64,000 bases of DNA from Rahnella bonaserana (GCF_019049675.1 NZ_JAFMOW010000061.1:124001-188000); one strand, 5' to 3'. Positions 46,630 to 56,340 are shown, counted from the first letter of the stretch. A program made the numbers and translations. The notes: a model not told the origin generated them from the letters alone.

Positions 46630-46806
46630 TTACTGTTTAGACCGGGTGTAGCGCCAAACTGTCAATTCAATGCCTGTAAAAGTTCCCCCACGTCTTACAA
46701 CTGGCAATGCTGTTGAGACGCTCCCCATGAAAGGATCTAGCACTGAAGGCTTGGTCCCTGGAGGGTTCACCAAGTCAGCCATAAGGCCGATCGGCTTTCC
46801 GCTCGC
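46630..46806 (-). pseudogene. C-terminal remnant of a DNA methyltransferase
   Basis: The minus strand is open for about 58 codons to a TAA at 46630-46632 and encodes PIGLMADLVNPPG, then VLDPFMGSVSTALP, then GTFTGIEL. This is the SAM-binding motif I region (consensus DPFMGSGST, here with Gly to Val) of N4/N6 DNA methyltransferases. An in-frame stop lies just upstream and the catalytic DPPY part is absent. Noncoding DNA around it (46436-46629 and 46807-46928) shows nothing else. It points to a decayed phage or mobile element at this spot. Confidence 0.75.
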
Positions 46807-46928
46807 TTAAAACGCCCCTCAGGCACTTTTTAAAAACGGGTGAAATAATTGCTAATTTTTAATCATTTCCGCCTGCAAACAATAAACCCTATAATTTGAA
46901 CGGTTTTAAATCAATTAACGAGGATGTT

Positions 46929-47444
46929 ATGGCACTACAAGGAAAGTTTATTATCAATAACGCTGATTACTCGCCGTTGTCGTTTCCAGGTTTGGGCACT
47001 TTTATGGCCTTTTCTGGCAATGGTGCGTACCGAAACCGAGGCGGCTGTGGCGCGATCCCAAAAGAAGGGCCGATACCTGCTGGTCGTTATTGGGTTGTCC
47101 AGCGTGGTGAGGGGGGGTTCTGGTCAAAAAAAATAGCGGCATCGAAAGATCTTTGGAACGAAACCTTTAAAGGAGCAGAGTTTAAGCATTCTGAATGGTT
47201 CGCACTTTATCGGGATGATTTTGCCATAGATGATTACACGTGGATAAATGCCGTTAACAGAGGCAATTTTCGACTGCATCCGGGCACCCTTTCAGAGGGC
47301 TGCATCACCGTTCCTCACAACTCTGATTACGCATTAATAAGGAATGCTCTGTTACGTGCAGCGCCGGTTGAGGTTCCCTGTATGAAAAGTTTACTGGCGC
47401 GTGGCTTTATTGAGGTGATTCATAATGGCAGCACTTGCCCGTAA
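46929..47444 (+). CDS. Tlde1-like L,D-transpeptidase-type effector (DUF2778 domain)
   Basis: 171 residues from the ATG at 46929 (AGGA six bases upstream); a start 11 codons earlier is possible. The core motif HxxxxSxGC is H117-S122-C125 in RLHPGTLSEGCITV, and the N-terminal LSFPGLGTFMAFSG and PIPAGRYWV stretches match the Tlde1 family, peptidoglycan-attacking effectors of type VI secretion. No Sec signal, as expected for a T6SS cargo. A membrane-protein gene overlaps its end, in the position of the Tldi1 immunity gene. No T6SS structural gene is in the window. Confidence 0.8.
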   Translation: MALQGKFIINNADYSPLSFPGLGTFMAFSGNGAYRNRGGCGAIPKEGPIPAGRYWVVQRGEGGFWSKKIAASKDLWNETFKGAEFKHSEWFALYRDDFAIDDYTWINAVNRGNFRLHPGTLSEGCITVPHNSDYALIRNALLRAAPVEVPCMKSLLARGFIEVIHNGSTCP

Positions 47445-47694
47445 GCTTTACGTTATCGGCGCGAAGACTTTACTGTTCTTTATTTTGTTTTGTCTTTTCG
47501 CAAAGTTTATTGATGCTTCAAAATTCATTAGCTATGAAACGACATCGCATTTCTCTGACTGGTTGTACGGTGCCTCAAGTCAGGATAATTTTGACAACCT
47601 ATGGTTTTTTGCAGACGTCGGGTTAACGCTGATTGCCGCTATTTTTAGCTATAAAATAATCTTGCTTGCCATCTCTAAGAAAGTGCGCCTTTAA
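47425..47694 (+). CDS. Small membrane protein, probable immunity protein (Tldi1 position)
   Basis: 89 residues with two hydrophobic segments (TLLFFILFCLFAKFI and FADVGLTLIAAIFSYKIILL). Overlaps the effector gene by 20 bp, with GAGG nine bases before the ATG, so the two are co-translated. Cognate immunity to the Tlde1-like effector is inferred from context; the sequence alone carries no recognised domain. Confidence 0.72.
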   Translation: MAALARKLYVIGAKTLLFFILFCLFAKFIDASKFISYETTSHFSDWLYGASSQDNFDNLWFFADVGLTLIAAIFSYKIILLAISKKVRL

Positions 47695-47809
47695 GGAGCT
47701 GGCGAGCTGTCCTGATCGCGTCAGGCAAGACAACACCCTCCCGCACTGGATTTTGCAAAGGAATCAGAACGAAGGTTTTATTCGATCGGGAATGGCGTGA
47801 TCAAAAATA

Positions 47810-48070
47810 TTGCTGAACGGAGCGGCTTCGAGACCTATGGCTCAGGTCGAGCTCTGCGAGACAACGTCACGAAGTGACGGCCCGAAGGGTGAGGCCGCAG
47901 GCCGAGTAACACCGAGAGAAGGCATCGCGGAGCGACAAGATTTTGCGCCACACGCGGCGGTGACAGAACATGTCCGTCGTGCCTGCGGCAGCGCGCAGTG
48001 AAAAGAGCGTGGAGTCCAGAGGCCCGCGCGATTGCGGGTCTCTGGGCCAGTGTGGGCGGCGAGCCCACGA
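47810..48070. other. GC-rich structured non-coding stretch downstream of cheW
   Basis: Dense short inverted repeats: CGTCACGAAGTGACG, a 12-bp stem CCAGAGGCCCGC / GCGGGTCTCTGG at 48016-48045 with a 6-base loop, and GTGGGC/GCCCAC just before the cheW stop. Open frames on both strands show no family resemblance. It may be a dispersed repeat, a structured RNA or a terminator array for cheW. The bases 47695-47809 hold nothing recognised. Confidence 0.5.
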
Positions 48071-48086
48071 CCTTGAAGTTAAAGAC

Positions 48087-48584
48087 TTAAATCTTAGTCA
48101 CGCTATCAACCAGCGCCATTTCTTCACTACTCAACAACTTCTCAATATCCACCAGAATCAACATCCGGTCGCCGAGCGAACCCAGACCAGTCAGGTATTC
48201 CGTCGACATGGTCACGGCGAATTCCGGTGCCGGACGGATTTGATCCTGGCTCAGCGATAGCACGTCGGATACGCCGTCAACCACGATCCCGACAACGCGG
48301 TTTTCGAAGTTCAGCACGATCACCACGGTGTTTTCATTATAAATCACATCCTCCTGCGCGAATTTCACACGCAGGTCGAGGATGGGTACGATAACGCCGC
48401 GCAGGTTGGTGACACCTTTAATAAACGCAGGCGTGTTAGCGATGCGGGTGACCTGATCGTAACCGCGGATTTCCTGCACTTTCAGGATATCAATGCCGTA
48501 TTCTTCGTCGCCTAAAGTAAAGATCAGAAATTCCTGACCTACTGTTTCGCCCGCAATTTTTGCCACGGTTGCAAGTCCTGCCAT
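48087..48584 (-). CDS. cheW: CheW, chemotaxis coupling protein
   Basis: 165 residues with strong similarity to E. coli CheW ([36 protein letters not shown]). Links CheA to receptors. The ATG at 48584 follows AGGTGAACAAC; the GTG three codons earlier overlaps that ribosome site. Follows cheA by 83 bp. Receptor genes, normally next, are displaced by about 5.4 kb of accessory DNA. Confidence 0.97.
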   Translation of the reverse strand: MAGLATVAKIAGETVGQEFLIFTLGDEEYGIDILKVQEIRGYDQVTRIANTPAFIKGVTNLRGVIVPILDLRVKFAQEDVIYNENTVVIVLNFENRVVGIVVDGVSDVLSLSQDQIRPAPEFAVTMSTEYLTGLGSLGDRMLILVDIEKLLSSEEMALVDSVTKI

Positions 48585-48667
48585 GTTGTTCACCTTTGCT
48601 TTTATCTTTTAATCGGCCTGAGTTTTTCACACCCGGTGACGAGTCACGTCACCGGAAGCGTTGCTGG

Positions 48668-50689
48668 TTATGCGGCAGAGACGCCCGTTGCCAGTTTATC
48701 GCGGTTCAGCGACTGCAAGGCAGACACATCCACGATCAATGCCACACTGCCGTCGCCCAAAATGGTGGCGGCGGAAATGCCAGGCACTTTGCGATAGTTA
48801 CTTTCCAGGTTTTTCACCACCACCTGATGCTGACCAATCAGCTGATCAACCAGCAAGGCGTAGCGACGACCTGCGCTTTGTAAAATCACAACAATGGCCT
48901 GTGTGGCTTCGGTTTTGGCCTCTTTCACATCAAAGACGTTATAGAGCTCAACCAGTGGCAGGTACTCACCACGCACCTGCAGAACACGTTCGCCACCGGC
49001 CAGCGGATGCAAATCTTCGGCCAGCGGTTGCAGCGATTCCATGACGGCATTCAGCGGCAGAATAAAGACTTCTTCGCCCACTTTGACGGACATGCCGTCG
49101 AGAATCGCCAGCGTCAGCGGCAGCAGGATACGGATTGTCGTCCCTTTCCCCTGCTGGGAATGGATTTCAACATGACCGCCCATTTCCTGGATGTTACGTT
49201 TCACCACGTCCATACCGACGCCACGACCGGAAACATCCGTGACTTTTTCTGCGGTCGAGAAACCGGCAGCGAAAATAAGCATGCCGACTTCTTCGTCGCT
49301 CATGTTTTCACTGACGTTCATGCCCTGCGACGCGGCTTTCGCCAGAATACGTTCGCGATTCAGACCGGCACCGTCATCGATGACTTCGATGCAGATGTTG
49401 CCGCCCTGATGTTCCGCGGACAGCGTCAGGTTACCGGTCGGCTCTTTGCCGTTGGCAATACGCACTTCCGGCGTTTCCACACCGTGATCCAGACTGTTAC
49501 GCACCAGGTGCGTTAACGGGTCGATGATACGTTCGATCAGGCTCTTATCCAGTTCGGTAGAGCTGCCGAGCAACGTCAGTTCGATTTGCTTGTTCAGTTT
49601 GCTGGCCAGATCTCGCACCAGACGCGGGAAGCGGCTGAACACGAATTCCATCGGCATCATACGAATCGACATCACCGATTCCTGCAAATCACGGGCGTTG
49701 CGTTCAAGCTGCCCCATGCTGTTGAGCAGGTCGCTGTGAACCACCGGATCCAGCAAATCTGATCGTTGCGCCAGCATAGACTGAGTGATCACCAGTTCAC
49801 CAACGAGGTTGATCAGCTGATCCACTTTTTCGACGGCGACACGAATACTGGTCGATTCCGGGGCTTTCGGCGCACGGGCTTTTGCTGGCTCGCTGTTCGG
49901 CACGGCGGTCAGAACCGGTGCCGGACGCACCGCGACGGCGGCGGTTTCGGTGACGGCAGGTGCCGGTGCCGGCGCGGATTCAGACACCGCAGGCACGGCA
50001 GCCTGCGTGAAACTGATTTGTTCCGGTTCGAGCACAAAACACAGTACCGCGATGATGTCGTCTTCGGTCACCGTAGTGATAAGCGTGGCTTCCACGCTGT
50101 CTGCGGTCTGAACCGGATCTTTGATTTCGCCAAGATTGCCCAGCTCTTCGAGCATGACAGGCACTTCCTGCGTTTTCAGGCCGGACAGGCGGACACGCAG
50201 TCCGCCTTTTGCCGCAGGCGTTGCTGCCGCGTCGGGCGCGGACGCCCCGGGTTCATCTTCCACCACGTGAAGATCCGGCACAGGCTCTCGCTGTTCCTGC
50301 GCGTCGAGGGCCAGCTGTCTCAGGGCTGCACAGATATATTCAAAACTTTCTGCATCAGGATCCCGGGAGGATTTATAGGCGTCGAGTTGCTCCTGCATAA
50401 TGTCTTTTGTTTCCAGAAACAGGTTGATGATGTCGGTGCTCAGGCTCATTTCAGCGCGACGCGCACCGTCGAGCAGGTTTTCCAGTAAGTGAGTCGTTTC
50501 CTGTAAAACCGTAAATCCAAACGTTGCTGCCCCGCCTTTGATTGAGTGCGCTGCGCGGAAAATCGCATTGAGCTGCTCAACATCTGGTGCCTGCGGATCA
50601 AGTAACAACAGATGTTGTTCCATGTCCGCCAGCAGCTCGTCTGCTTCATCAAAAAATGTCTGATAAAAATCAGTAATATCCATGCTCAC
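48668..50689 (-). CDS. cheA: CheA, chemotaxis histidine kinase
   Basis: 673 residues. P1 phosphotransfer domain with His48 in AAHSIKGGAATFG, P2 CheY-binding domain, a Pro/Ala-rich linker (about 225-270), P3 dimerisation, P4 ATPase (LVRNSLDHGVETPE; DDGAGLNRERI; GRGVGMDVV) and P5 CheW-like domain. Starts at GTG (GAGG seven bases upstream), as recalled for E. coli. Phosphorylates CheY and CheB. Part of motAB-cheAW. Confidence 0.97.
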   Translation of the reverse strand: MSMDITDFYQTFFDEADELLADMEQHLLLLDPQAPDVEQLNAIFRAAHSIKGGAATFGFTVLQETTHLLENLLDGARRAEMSLSTDIINLFLETKDIMQEQLDAYKSSRDPDAESFEYICAALRQLALDAQEQREPVPDLHVVEDEPGASAPDAAATPAAKGGLRVRLSGLKTQEVPVMLEELGNLGEIKDPVQTADSVEATLITTVTEDDIIAVLCFVLEPEQISFTQAAVPAVSESAPAPAPAVTETAAVAVRPAPVLTAVPNSEPAKARAPKAPESTSIRVAVEKVDQLINLVGELVITQSMLAQRSDLLDPVVHSDLLNSMGQLERNARDLQESVMSIRMMPMEFVFSRFPRLVRDLASKLNKQIELTLLGSSTELDKSLIERIIDPLTHLVRNSLDHGVETPEVRIANGKEPTGNLTLSAEHQGGNICIEVIDDGAGLNRERILAKAASQGMNVSENMSDEEVGMLIFAAGFSTAEKVTDVSGRGVGMDVVKRNIQEMGGHVEIHSQQGKGTTIRILLPLTLAILDGMSVKVGEEVFILPLNAVMESLQPLAEDLHPLAGGERVLQVRGEYLPLVELYNVFDVKEAKTEATQAIVVILQSAGRRYALLVDQLIGQHQVVVKNLESNYRKVPGISAATILGDGSVALIVDVSALQSLNRDKLATGVSAA

Positions 50690-50719
50690 GTGATCACCTC
50701 TGCTGTGAATCGCGGCTTG

Positions 50720-51823
50720 TTAATGTGTCGCAGGTGCCGTGCCTGCCGCGACAGCCGGAGCTGCCGTCGCAGGTTGAGCGCCTGCCGATGGTGTCACTGG
50801 CGTCTGCGTCTCAATCCCGGGTATTGATGGTGCCTGTACTGGTGTTGGTGCTGGTGCTGCTGATGAATCAGGACCCGCTGGTGCAGCCGGAGCCGGGCTC
50901 ATTTTTGGCGCCAGCGCGGGTGCCGTCTGACGGCCCGGCACTGCTCTTTGTAGTTCCCCGGCGTCACTGATGGTGATCGCTTCACCCTCGCTGTTTTCAC
51001 GTTCAATCGCTTCTTCAGCATGTTTGTTAAGCACTAATATGCTGATACGGCGGTTAATCGCGTCACCCGCCGGATGGTTTTTCAACTGCATGGTGGAGCC
51101 CATGCCCATCACGCGCAGAACTTTACCTTCACTGAGTCCGCCGATAATCATTTCGCGACGTGAAGCATTTGCGCGATCTGTCGAGAGTTCCCAGTTGCTG
51201 TACCCGCGTTCACCTTGCGCATACGGCATATCATCGGTATGACCTGCAAGACTGATTTTGTTCGGGAAATCATCCAGAACCGGCCCGATAGCCCGCAGAA
51301 TATCGCGCATATAAGGCTCGACAATCGCGCTGCCCAGCTGGAACATCGGCCGGTTTTTGCTGTCAATAATCTGGATGCGCAAACCCTGTTCCGTCAGGTT
51401 GATCATCAGATGCGGACGCAAATCTTTCAGCCGCGGATCAGATGCCAGCATGTCTTCCAGTTTCTGCTGCAACCGTTGTAGATCACCGGCCTCACGTTTG
51501 CTCTCGCCCTGCGACTGATCCATTTTATGCACTTCGCCGTCCTGCACGGTCGGGTCTTCCCCACCGCCAGGGATCGGGCTGGTCGCATCACTGCTGCGCG
51601 GCCCGCCGGTTATCGCCACCGCCAGCGGTGTACGAAAGTATTCGGCAATTTGCACCAGTTCTTTAGGGCTGGAGATGGAAATCAGCCACATCACCAGAAA
51701 GAAAGCCATCATCGCTGTCATAAAGTCAGCGTAAGCAATCTTCCACGAACCGCCGTGATGCCCTCCGCCGTGCTTGTTCTTTTTCTTGCGTACAACAACG
51801 ATTGGATGGCTTTGATGCTTCAT
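50720..51823 (-). CDS. motB: MotB, flagellar stator protein
   Basis: 367 residues, longer than E. coli MotB (308). Single membrane helix with the essential proton-accepting Asp in [15 protein letters not shown], plug, and OmpA-like peptidoglycan-binding domain ([16 protein letters not shown]). The C-terminal about 65 residues are a Pro/Ala-rich tail. Overlaps motA by 4 bp (ATGA). Confidence 0.97.
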   Translation of the reverse strand: MKHQSHPIVVVRKKKNKHGGGHHGGSWKIAYADFMTAMMAFFLVMWLISISSPKELVQIAEYFRTPLAVAITGGPRSSDATSPIPGGGEDPTVQDGEVHKMDQSQGESKREAGDLQRLQQKLEDMLASDPRLKDLRPHLMINLTEQGLRIQIIDSKNRPMFQLGSAIVEPYMRDILRAIGPVLDDFPNKISLAGHTDDMPYAQGERGYSNWELSTDRANASRREMIIGGLSEGKVLRVMGMGSTMQLKNHPAGDAINRRISILVLNKHAEEAIERENSEGEAITISDAGELQRAVPGRQTAPALAPKMSPAPAAPAGPDSSAAPAPTPVQAPSIPGIETQTPVTPSAGAQPATAAPAVAAGTAPATH

Positions 51824-52710
51824 ACTTTTTCTTCTTCAGTTTGTTTCTGACCCGGCGACTTAACCTGGCGAACGTGCTCCTCCAGTTCGATAAAGGAAGG
51901 ACGCTCAGAGGTGTACAACGTCTTACGGCCAAACTCGACGGCAATTTGTGGCGCATAGCCATTGATGCTGGAAAGCAATGTCACTTTGATGCATTGCATC
52001 ATCTTGGCGTTTTCAGCGCTTTTCTGGCGCAGAACGCTGGCCAGCGGAGAAATAAATCCGTACGCCAGAAGGATACCGAGGAAGGTTCCGACCATCGCAT
52101 GCGCAATCAGGGCACCAAGTTCAGCTGCCGGACGATCCGCCGCCGCCAGGGTATGAACAATGCCCATGACCGCCGCGACGATACCGAAAGCCGGCAATGA
52201 GTCACCGACCAGCGCCAGGCTGTTGGCGGGCACTTCGCTTTCGTGCTCGTACGTTTCGATTTCCTCATCCATCAATGCTTCGATTTCAAACGCATTCATG
52301 TTGCCGCTTACCATCAGGCGCAGATAATCCGTCAGATATTCGACTAAATGCTTATCGGCAAGGATGCGCGGATAATTAGCGAAAATGTCGCTTTCGTTGG
52401 GATTGTCGATGTCATTTTCCAGCGACAGCATCCCCTGTTGACGTGATTTCGCCAGTAAGCGGTACAGCAATGCCATCAGATCCATATACAACGCTTTGTT
52501 GTATTTCGATGCACGGAACAACTGAGGCAGCGCGCGCATTGTGGATTTAATCGCTTTACCGTTATTACCCACGAAAAAGGCACCGATGCCTGCACCGCCG
52601 ATGATGAGTAATTCTGCGGGTTGGTATAACGCGCCCAGTTCACCGCCGACGAGCATGAAACCGCCGAACACTGAGCCCAACACCACGATGTAACCTATTA
52701 TCACTAGCAC
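51820..52710 (-). CDS. motA: MotA, flagellar stator protein
   Basis: 296 residues, starting at GTG (AAGG upstream): [20 protein letters not shown]. Four membrane segments, cytoplasmic loop with the rotor-interacting charged residues, and [20 protein letters not shown]. Forms the proton channel with MotB. An obvious sigma-28 promoter was not seen in the 177 bp upstream. Confidence 0.97.
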   Translation of the reverse strand: MLVIIGYIVVLGSVFGGFMLVGGELGALYQPAELLIIGGAGIGAFFVGNNGKAIKSTMRALPQLFRASKYNKALYMDLMALLYRLLAKSRQQGMLSLENDIDNPNESDIFANYPRILADKHLVEYLTDYLRLMVSGNMNAFEIEALMDEEIETYEHESEVPANSLALVGDSLPAFGIVAAVMGIVHTLAAADRPAAELGALIAHAMVGTFLGILLAYGFISPLASVLRQKSAENAKMMQCIKVTLLSSINGYAPQIAVEFGRKTLYTSERPSFIELEEHVRQVKSPGQKQTEEEKV

Positions 52711-52840
52711 GATGAATCCTTAATTCGATGTGGTTTTAGGGCGAGGAAAAGCGCGACGCCACGGTTCTGCCAAAATTCATGCAACTAAAACGTGCATAAA
52801 CGGTGCCAGAGAGTGACTGAGATATTCGGGGGAAATTGAA

Positions 52841-52860
52841 GAGCGGTGTTACCACCGCTC
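52841..52860 (-). terminator. Hairpin downstream of flhDC
   Basis: Eight-base stem GAGCGGTG / CACCGCTC with a 4-base loop and a short T-rich tail on the minus strand, 28 bp after the flhC stop. Confidence 0.65.
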
Positions 52861-52887
52861 AGAACGGCTTACTGCTACCCAATCATC

Positions 52888-53496
52888 TCAAACGGCGTGC
52901 TTGACCTGTTCGTCCAGCTCTTGAGATGTTATATCGGCAACCTGCGGGGAAAGTTTACGTTTTTTTACTGCTCGGGATGGGGGCTGGCAAAGACTGCAAA
53001 CAAACCCGTGACGGGGCTGGTGTGCATGGGTAATAAATGAACCGTCACAGCAGTTACAGGCAGAGAGCTGCAACATGCCACTGTCGACAAAACGGACCAG
53101 AGTCCACGCTCGTGTCAGCGCGAGGATCGGCGCTTCACCTGGCTGTTCAGGACATTGTTCAAGATACAGACGGTAAGCTTTAATCACCGCTTCCACCCCA
53201 TTACAATGCCCGCTCTTTAAGAGGAAAGAGTACGCGTTGTAAAACATGGAAGAATGAATGTTTTGTTCCCAGGTCATAAACCAGTCAGTAGAGAACGGCA
53301 ACATTCCTTTCGGCGGAGGACTTCCACGCAGTTCTTTGTATAGTTTGATCAGCCGGCCACGGCTTAATTGCGTTTCGCTTTCCAGCATCTGCAATCTGGC
53401 ACCCAGCGTAATCAGTTCCATGGCAAGCTGAATGTCGCGTGCTTCCTGAACGATACTTTTTTCTGCCGGTTTGGTTAACCCATCTTTCCCAGACAT
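52888..53496 (-). CDS. flhC: FlhC, flagellar master regulator subunit
   Basis: 202 residues, nearly identical in its core to E. coli FlhC ([38 protein letters not shown]). The zinc-binding cysteines are visible in CNCCDGSF and [10 protein letters not shown]. Forms FlhD4C2, which activates class 2 flagellar genes. Starts 2 bp after the flhD stop. Confidence 0.98.
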   Translation of the reverse strand: MSGKDGLTKPAEKSIVQEARDIQLAMELITLGARLQMLESETQLSRGRLIKLYKELRGSPPPKGMLPFSTDWFMTWEQNIHSSMFYNAYSFLLKSGHCNGVEAVIKAYRLYLEQCPEQPGEAPILALTRAWTLVRFVDSGMLQLSACNCCDGSFITHAHQPRHGFVCSLCQPPSRAVKKRKLSPQVADITSQELDEQVKHAV

Positions 53497-53498
53497 AG

Positions 53499-53843
53499 CT
53501 ACGCCCTTTTCTTCATCGCGCCGCTGTCTTTCGCAGCCAGACCTTTGAGCAAATGACTCGACAACAGAATGCCGGTGTGGATTTGCTGTAAGTCATCCAC
53601 CCGCGATTCTTGTGTCAGACGTTCAATAGTTTTGCTGTCATCAAAGCGGAACTGACACAAAAGCTGGTTCGTTTCAGCTAATTTCACCATTTGTGGCAAC
53701 GTGAGCTGGCCAAGAGCGTCTGCCATGACGTCATCAATACCCAACCGGAACATCGCTGAGGCTTTTTCGTCGTTAATCAAACGCTGTGCCAACAGTAAAT
53801 ATGACAGGTTGATATCATATATGTGCTTAAGCAATTCGGACAT
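53499..53843 (-). CDS. flhD: FlhD, flagellar master regulator subunit
   Basis: 114 residues: [20 protein letters not shown], with [20 protein letters not shown] as in E. coli. Helical dimer that binds DNA with FlhC. First gene of flhDC; a long upstream region indicates complex control. Confidence 0.98.
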   Translation of the reverse strand: MSELLKHIYDINLSYLLLAQRLINDEKASAMFRLGIDDVMADALGQLTLPQMVKLAETNQLLCQFRFDDSKTIERLTQESRVDDLQQIHTGILLSSHLLKGLAAKDSGAMKKRA

Positions 53844-54250
53844 TCTGTTCTACCCCATTACCGATGCCACTTTTTAAAGTGGCTGATTGATAGACATATT
53901 CCATGCAGCGAGAGTTTCACCCGGCGTGACAGGAGTATTTTTTACTATCAAAACAATTGGATCATTGGCTGATTAATAAATCTCACGATAACAATTAGAT
54001 TTATCCCGCGGTATTTACTTCACCGCCAATACAAAGTTGTTCCTGATGTAAACTAAATTAATTGAGACAATTGCACTGCTAAGTATTAGTAAAACACTTT
54101 AGTTTTGATGTACTGGCAGGGTCCGTTGCTGTGATGGCGTGTCTTTCAGTGAAACGCTTTTACATACATTATTAGGAATAATCTTACTACGACGCAACTC
54201 TAACCCCGTTTCCTTTACACATACAATCTTGCCGTGGACGAATTTTGAAT

Positions 54251-54274
54251 AAAGTGTGACGCACATCACACTTT
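54251..54274. promoter_or_regulatory. CRP-type binding site upstream of flhDC
   Basis: A 24-bp palindrome, AAAGTGTGA-CGCACA-TCACACTTT, containing a perfect TGTGA-N6-TCACA CRP core, about 410 bp before the flhD start. CRP activates flhDC in enterobacteria. Confidence 0.85.
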
Positions 54275-54697
54275 TGAAATTTATTTTGCCTCCAAAAGTG
54301 CAATTTATCGTGAGAATTTGCGCAGATTTAAGTCAAAAGTAAAAAAGCATCTAAAAACCTGTCTTCAAACTGTCTTTTTTCGCCATTTTTAGATCATTTT
54401 GTACAAAGACCACCTAAAGCCAAATGATTAGCACAGGCGGCAATTAATCATAGTTCATACAGTGTTATATGCTGCAAATTTCATATAGCGTGATCATTGT
54501 GCTATTAATGCGCAAACCAGTCATGGCGGGGCTTTTCGGGGAGTTGTCTTAAAGAATTGTGTTTAAAATGCCGGCGAATTGTTCTGAAATCGTGAGCAAT
54601 CACGTGGTTTCAAAAGTAAAAAGAAAATGATTGTAATAATTTGTTTCTTCGCAGGAGGAAACATCCAGTCATTGGACCAGATTGATAAGGAGAAGTG

Positions 54698-54796
54698 ATG
54701 AAACAGCGGGTTCTTGCCGTGCTTACCTATCGGCAACTGTTCAGGAAAACTTTAATGATTGGGGTTAAAAAAGTGGTTTATCTGGCGCAAGCATAA
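54698..54796 (+). CDS. Putative small protein of 32 residues, cationic
   Basis: ATG preceded by a perfect AAGGAG with 5-base spacing. The frame starts MKQRVLAVLTYRQLF and ends VYLAQA before TAA. Seven Lys/Arg and no acidic residue, with hydrophobic stretches, suggest a membrane- or nucleic-acid-associated small protein. No family recognised. It is divergent from flhD and convergent with yeeZ. The ribosome site makes translation plausible, but there is no other proof. Confidence 0.5.
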   Translation: MKQRVLAVLTYRQLFRKTLMIGVKKVVYLAQA

Positions 54797-55036
54797 ATTG
54801 ACAGCCTAAGAATAGGATTTTTATTACCTAACCAGCATCCCCCGCCAGCTTTTACGCGATAAATACGCATTAAACACATTTTTAGCGGAGAGTATAAAGG
54901 TATAAGGGAATCACCTGCGGGTGTGAAGGTCATTAAATTGTCTTATTCGCAGAATATGCGAGTGCGGATACTTTTGAAGGGTGATTACTTTCATTCAAAG
55001 TAATCCGATAAGTCACTGAGTGTTAATACAGCAAAA

Positions 55037-55068
55037 TAAAAAAAGCCTGCTGATATTTCAGACAGGCT
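55037..55068 (-). terminator. Terminator of yeeZ
   Basis: AGCCTG/CAGGCT stem with inner TGA/TCA pairs followed on the minus strand by seven T, about 34 bp after the yeeZ stop codon. Confidence 0.88.
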
Positions 55069-55101
55069 ATAACTTATTATTATTCAAAAACGGTTTTACG
55101 A

Positions 55102-55926
55102 TTAAAAAGGCATAGATCGCGGGTCCGGGTACTGATACTCGAAACCGAGCTCTTTGCAGATCCGTTCGCCATCCACGATTTTGCCCTTTCCTGCTGAACC
55201 TTCTTCAGCAAAGGCAGGCGGTTGCAGTCCCATCTGTCTGGCCATTGCCGGATAGTAATCCGCTTTCGCCGGATGCTTCGGAGCACATAAGTTAAAGGTA
55301 TGCCCTCCTTTTGGCCGGCTGAGCAATAACGCAATTGCCGCTACCACGTCATCCTGATGCACCAGATTGACACCGTGTTGCCCGCCTTTCACCTGGGTCT
55401 TACCCGCCATGAACCGGCCGGGATGGCGATCTCCGCCCACCAGACCGGCCAGACGCAGTACATCGACGGAAGTGTTAGGCAATCCGTGGAACCAGTTCTC
55501 CAGCTCTTTAAGGACCTTGCCGCTGGTTGTCACCGGTTCGAGAGGAGTATCTTCCCGCACCACACCTTCTCCTTCGCCGTACACCGACGTTGAGCTGGTG
55601 AAAATAATCCGTTTCACGTTATGCGCCAGTGCGCTGTCGGTCAAAAGCTGCACCGCCTGAAAATAAAGTTCGCTTCCCTCGACGGTCCGGCGCGCGGGCA
55701 GTGTGATAATGAGAGCATCAACATTGAGCAGACGATCAAGGTCCTCCGCTTCGCATTGCATTTCCGGTGCGAAAACCAGCGGGAAACATTCGATTCCCAC
55801 CATTCTTGCGGCGTCCACGCCATCCAGCGTCGTTTTGCTGCCCACTACATCGTAGCCTTTTGCAGCCAGCGCCATTGCCAGTGGCATTCCCAGCCAGCCC
55901 AGTCCGATAATCGAAACCTTCTTCAT
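55102..55926 (-). CDS. yeeZ: YeeZ, NAD(P)-binding epimerase-like protein
   Basis: 274 residues, extended-SDR fold with N-terminal nucleotide motif IIGLGWLGMPLA and the SDR-type SSTSVYGEGEG (Ser/Tyr). The gene next to the his leader in E. coli is yeeZ, and length and context agree. Biochemical function is not established. Ribosome site GGAGTAATGT before the ATG. Divergent from the his operon. Confidence 0.9.
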   Translation of the reverse strand: MKKVSIIGLGWLGMPLAMALAAKGYDVVGSKTTLDGVDAARMVGIECFPLVFAPEMQCEAEDLDRLLNVDALIITLPARRTVEGSELYFQAVQLLTDSALAHNVKRIIFTSSTSVYGEGEGVVREDTPLEPVTTSGKVLKELENWFHGLPNTSVDVLRLAGLVGGDRHPGRFMAGKTQVKGGQHGVNLVHQDDVVAAIALLLSRPKGGHTFNLCAPKHPAKADYYPAMARQMGLQPPAFAEEGSAGKGKIVDGERICKELGFEYQYPDPRSMPF

Positions 55927-56230
55927 ACATTACTCCGTTTGTTCAGAGGCATTTGGTATCACGTCACCAACTGCTGATATCTTCCTTTATACTAGCAAAC
56001 GTGGCCTTTTCCCCGTTCAGTCTGCGTAAGGTTTTCTTCGTGTCTGTTAACGGATTATTCAATTAACAGATGAAACCCCTGCAGCTGATAAGAAAAACTC
56101 ATCATCGGAAAAAAAGGTTGCGCAGTTGCTGCCCGATAGTTTAGTTTTATTGGCAATGAATTTGATATGTGCCGCGAATGATTCAAACCTGAATCACGCG
56201 ACATCTGAATCACTGAACTGAGACACTGAC

Positions 56231-56278
56231 ATGACAAACGTTCTGATTAACCACCATCATCACCATCACCCTGACTAG
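56231..56278 (+). CDS. hisL: HisL, histidine operon leader peptide
   Basis: 15 codons, MTNVLINHHHHHHPD, with six consecutive histidines. When charged tRNA-His is scarce the ribosome stalls here and the downstream attenuator does not form. E. coli has seven histidines in a row at the same place. Confidence 0.96.
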   Translation: MTNVLINHHHHHHPD

Positions 56279-56340
56279 TCTTTCAGGCGATTGGTGCTGG
56301 GAGACTGTTTAGATCTTCCAGTGGCGCAGAACGCAGAGAT

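Larger units (their letters stand above)
53844..55101. other. Long flhDC upstream region
   Basis: 1258 bp between flhD and yeeZ, generally AT-rich. It contains the CRP-type palindrome at 54251-54274, a likely 32-codon gene at 54698-54796 and the yeeZ terminator near 55050. The size fits the large leader and regulatory region usual for flhDC. No insertion sequence was recognised. Confidence 0.7.

Noticed and set aside
47810-48068. Overlapping short frames on both strands in the GC-rich stretch
   Set aside because: Open frames expected in GC-rich DNA; no ribosome sites or similarity.
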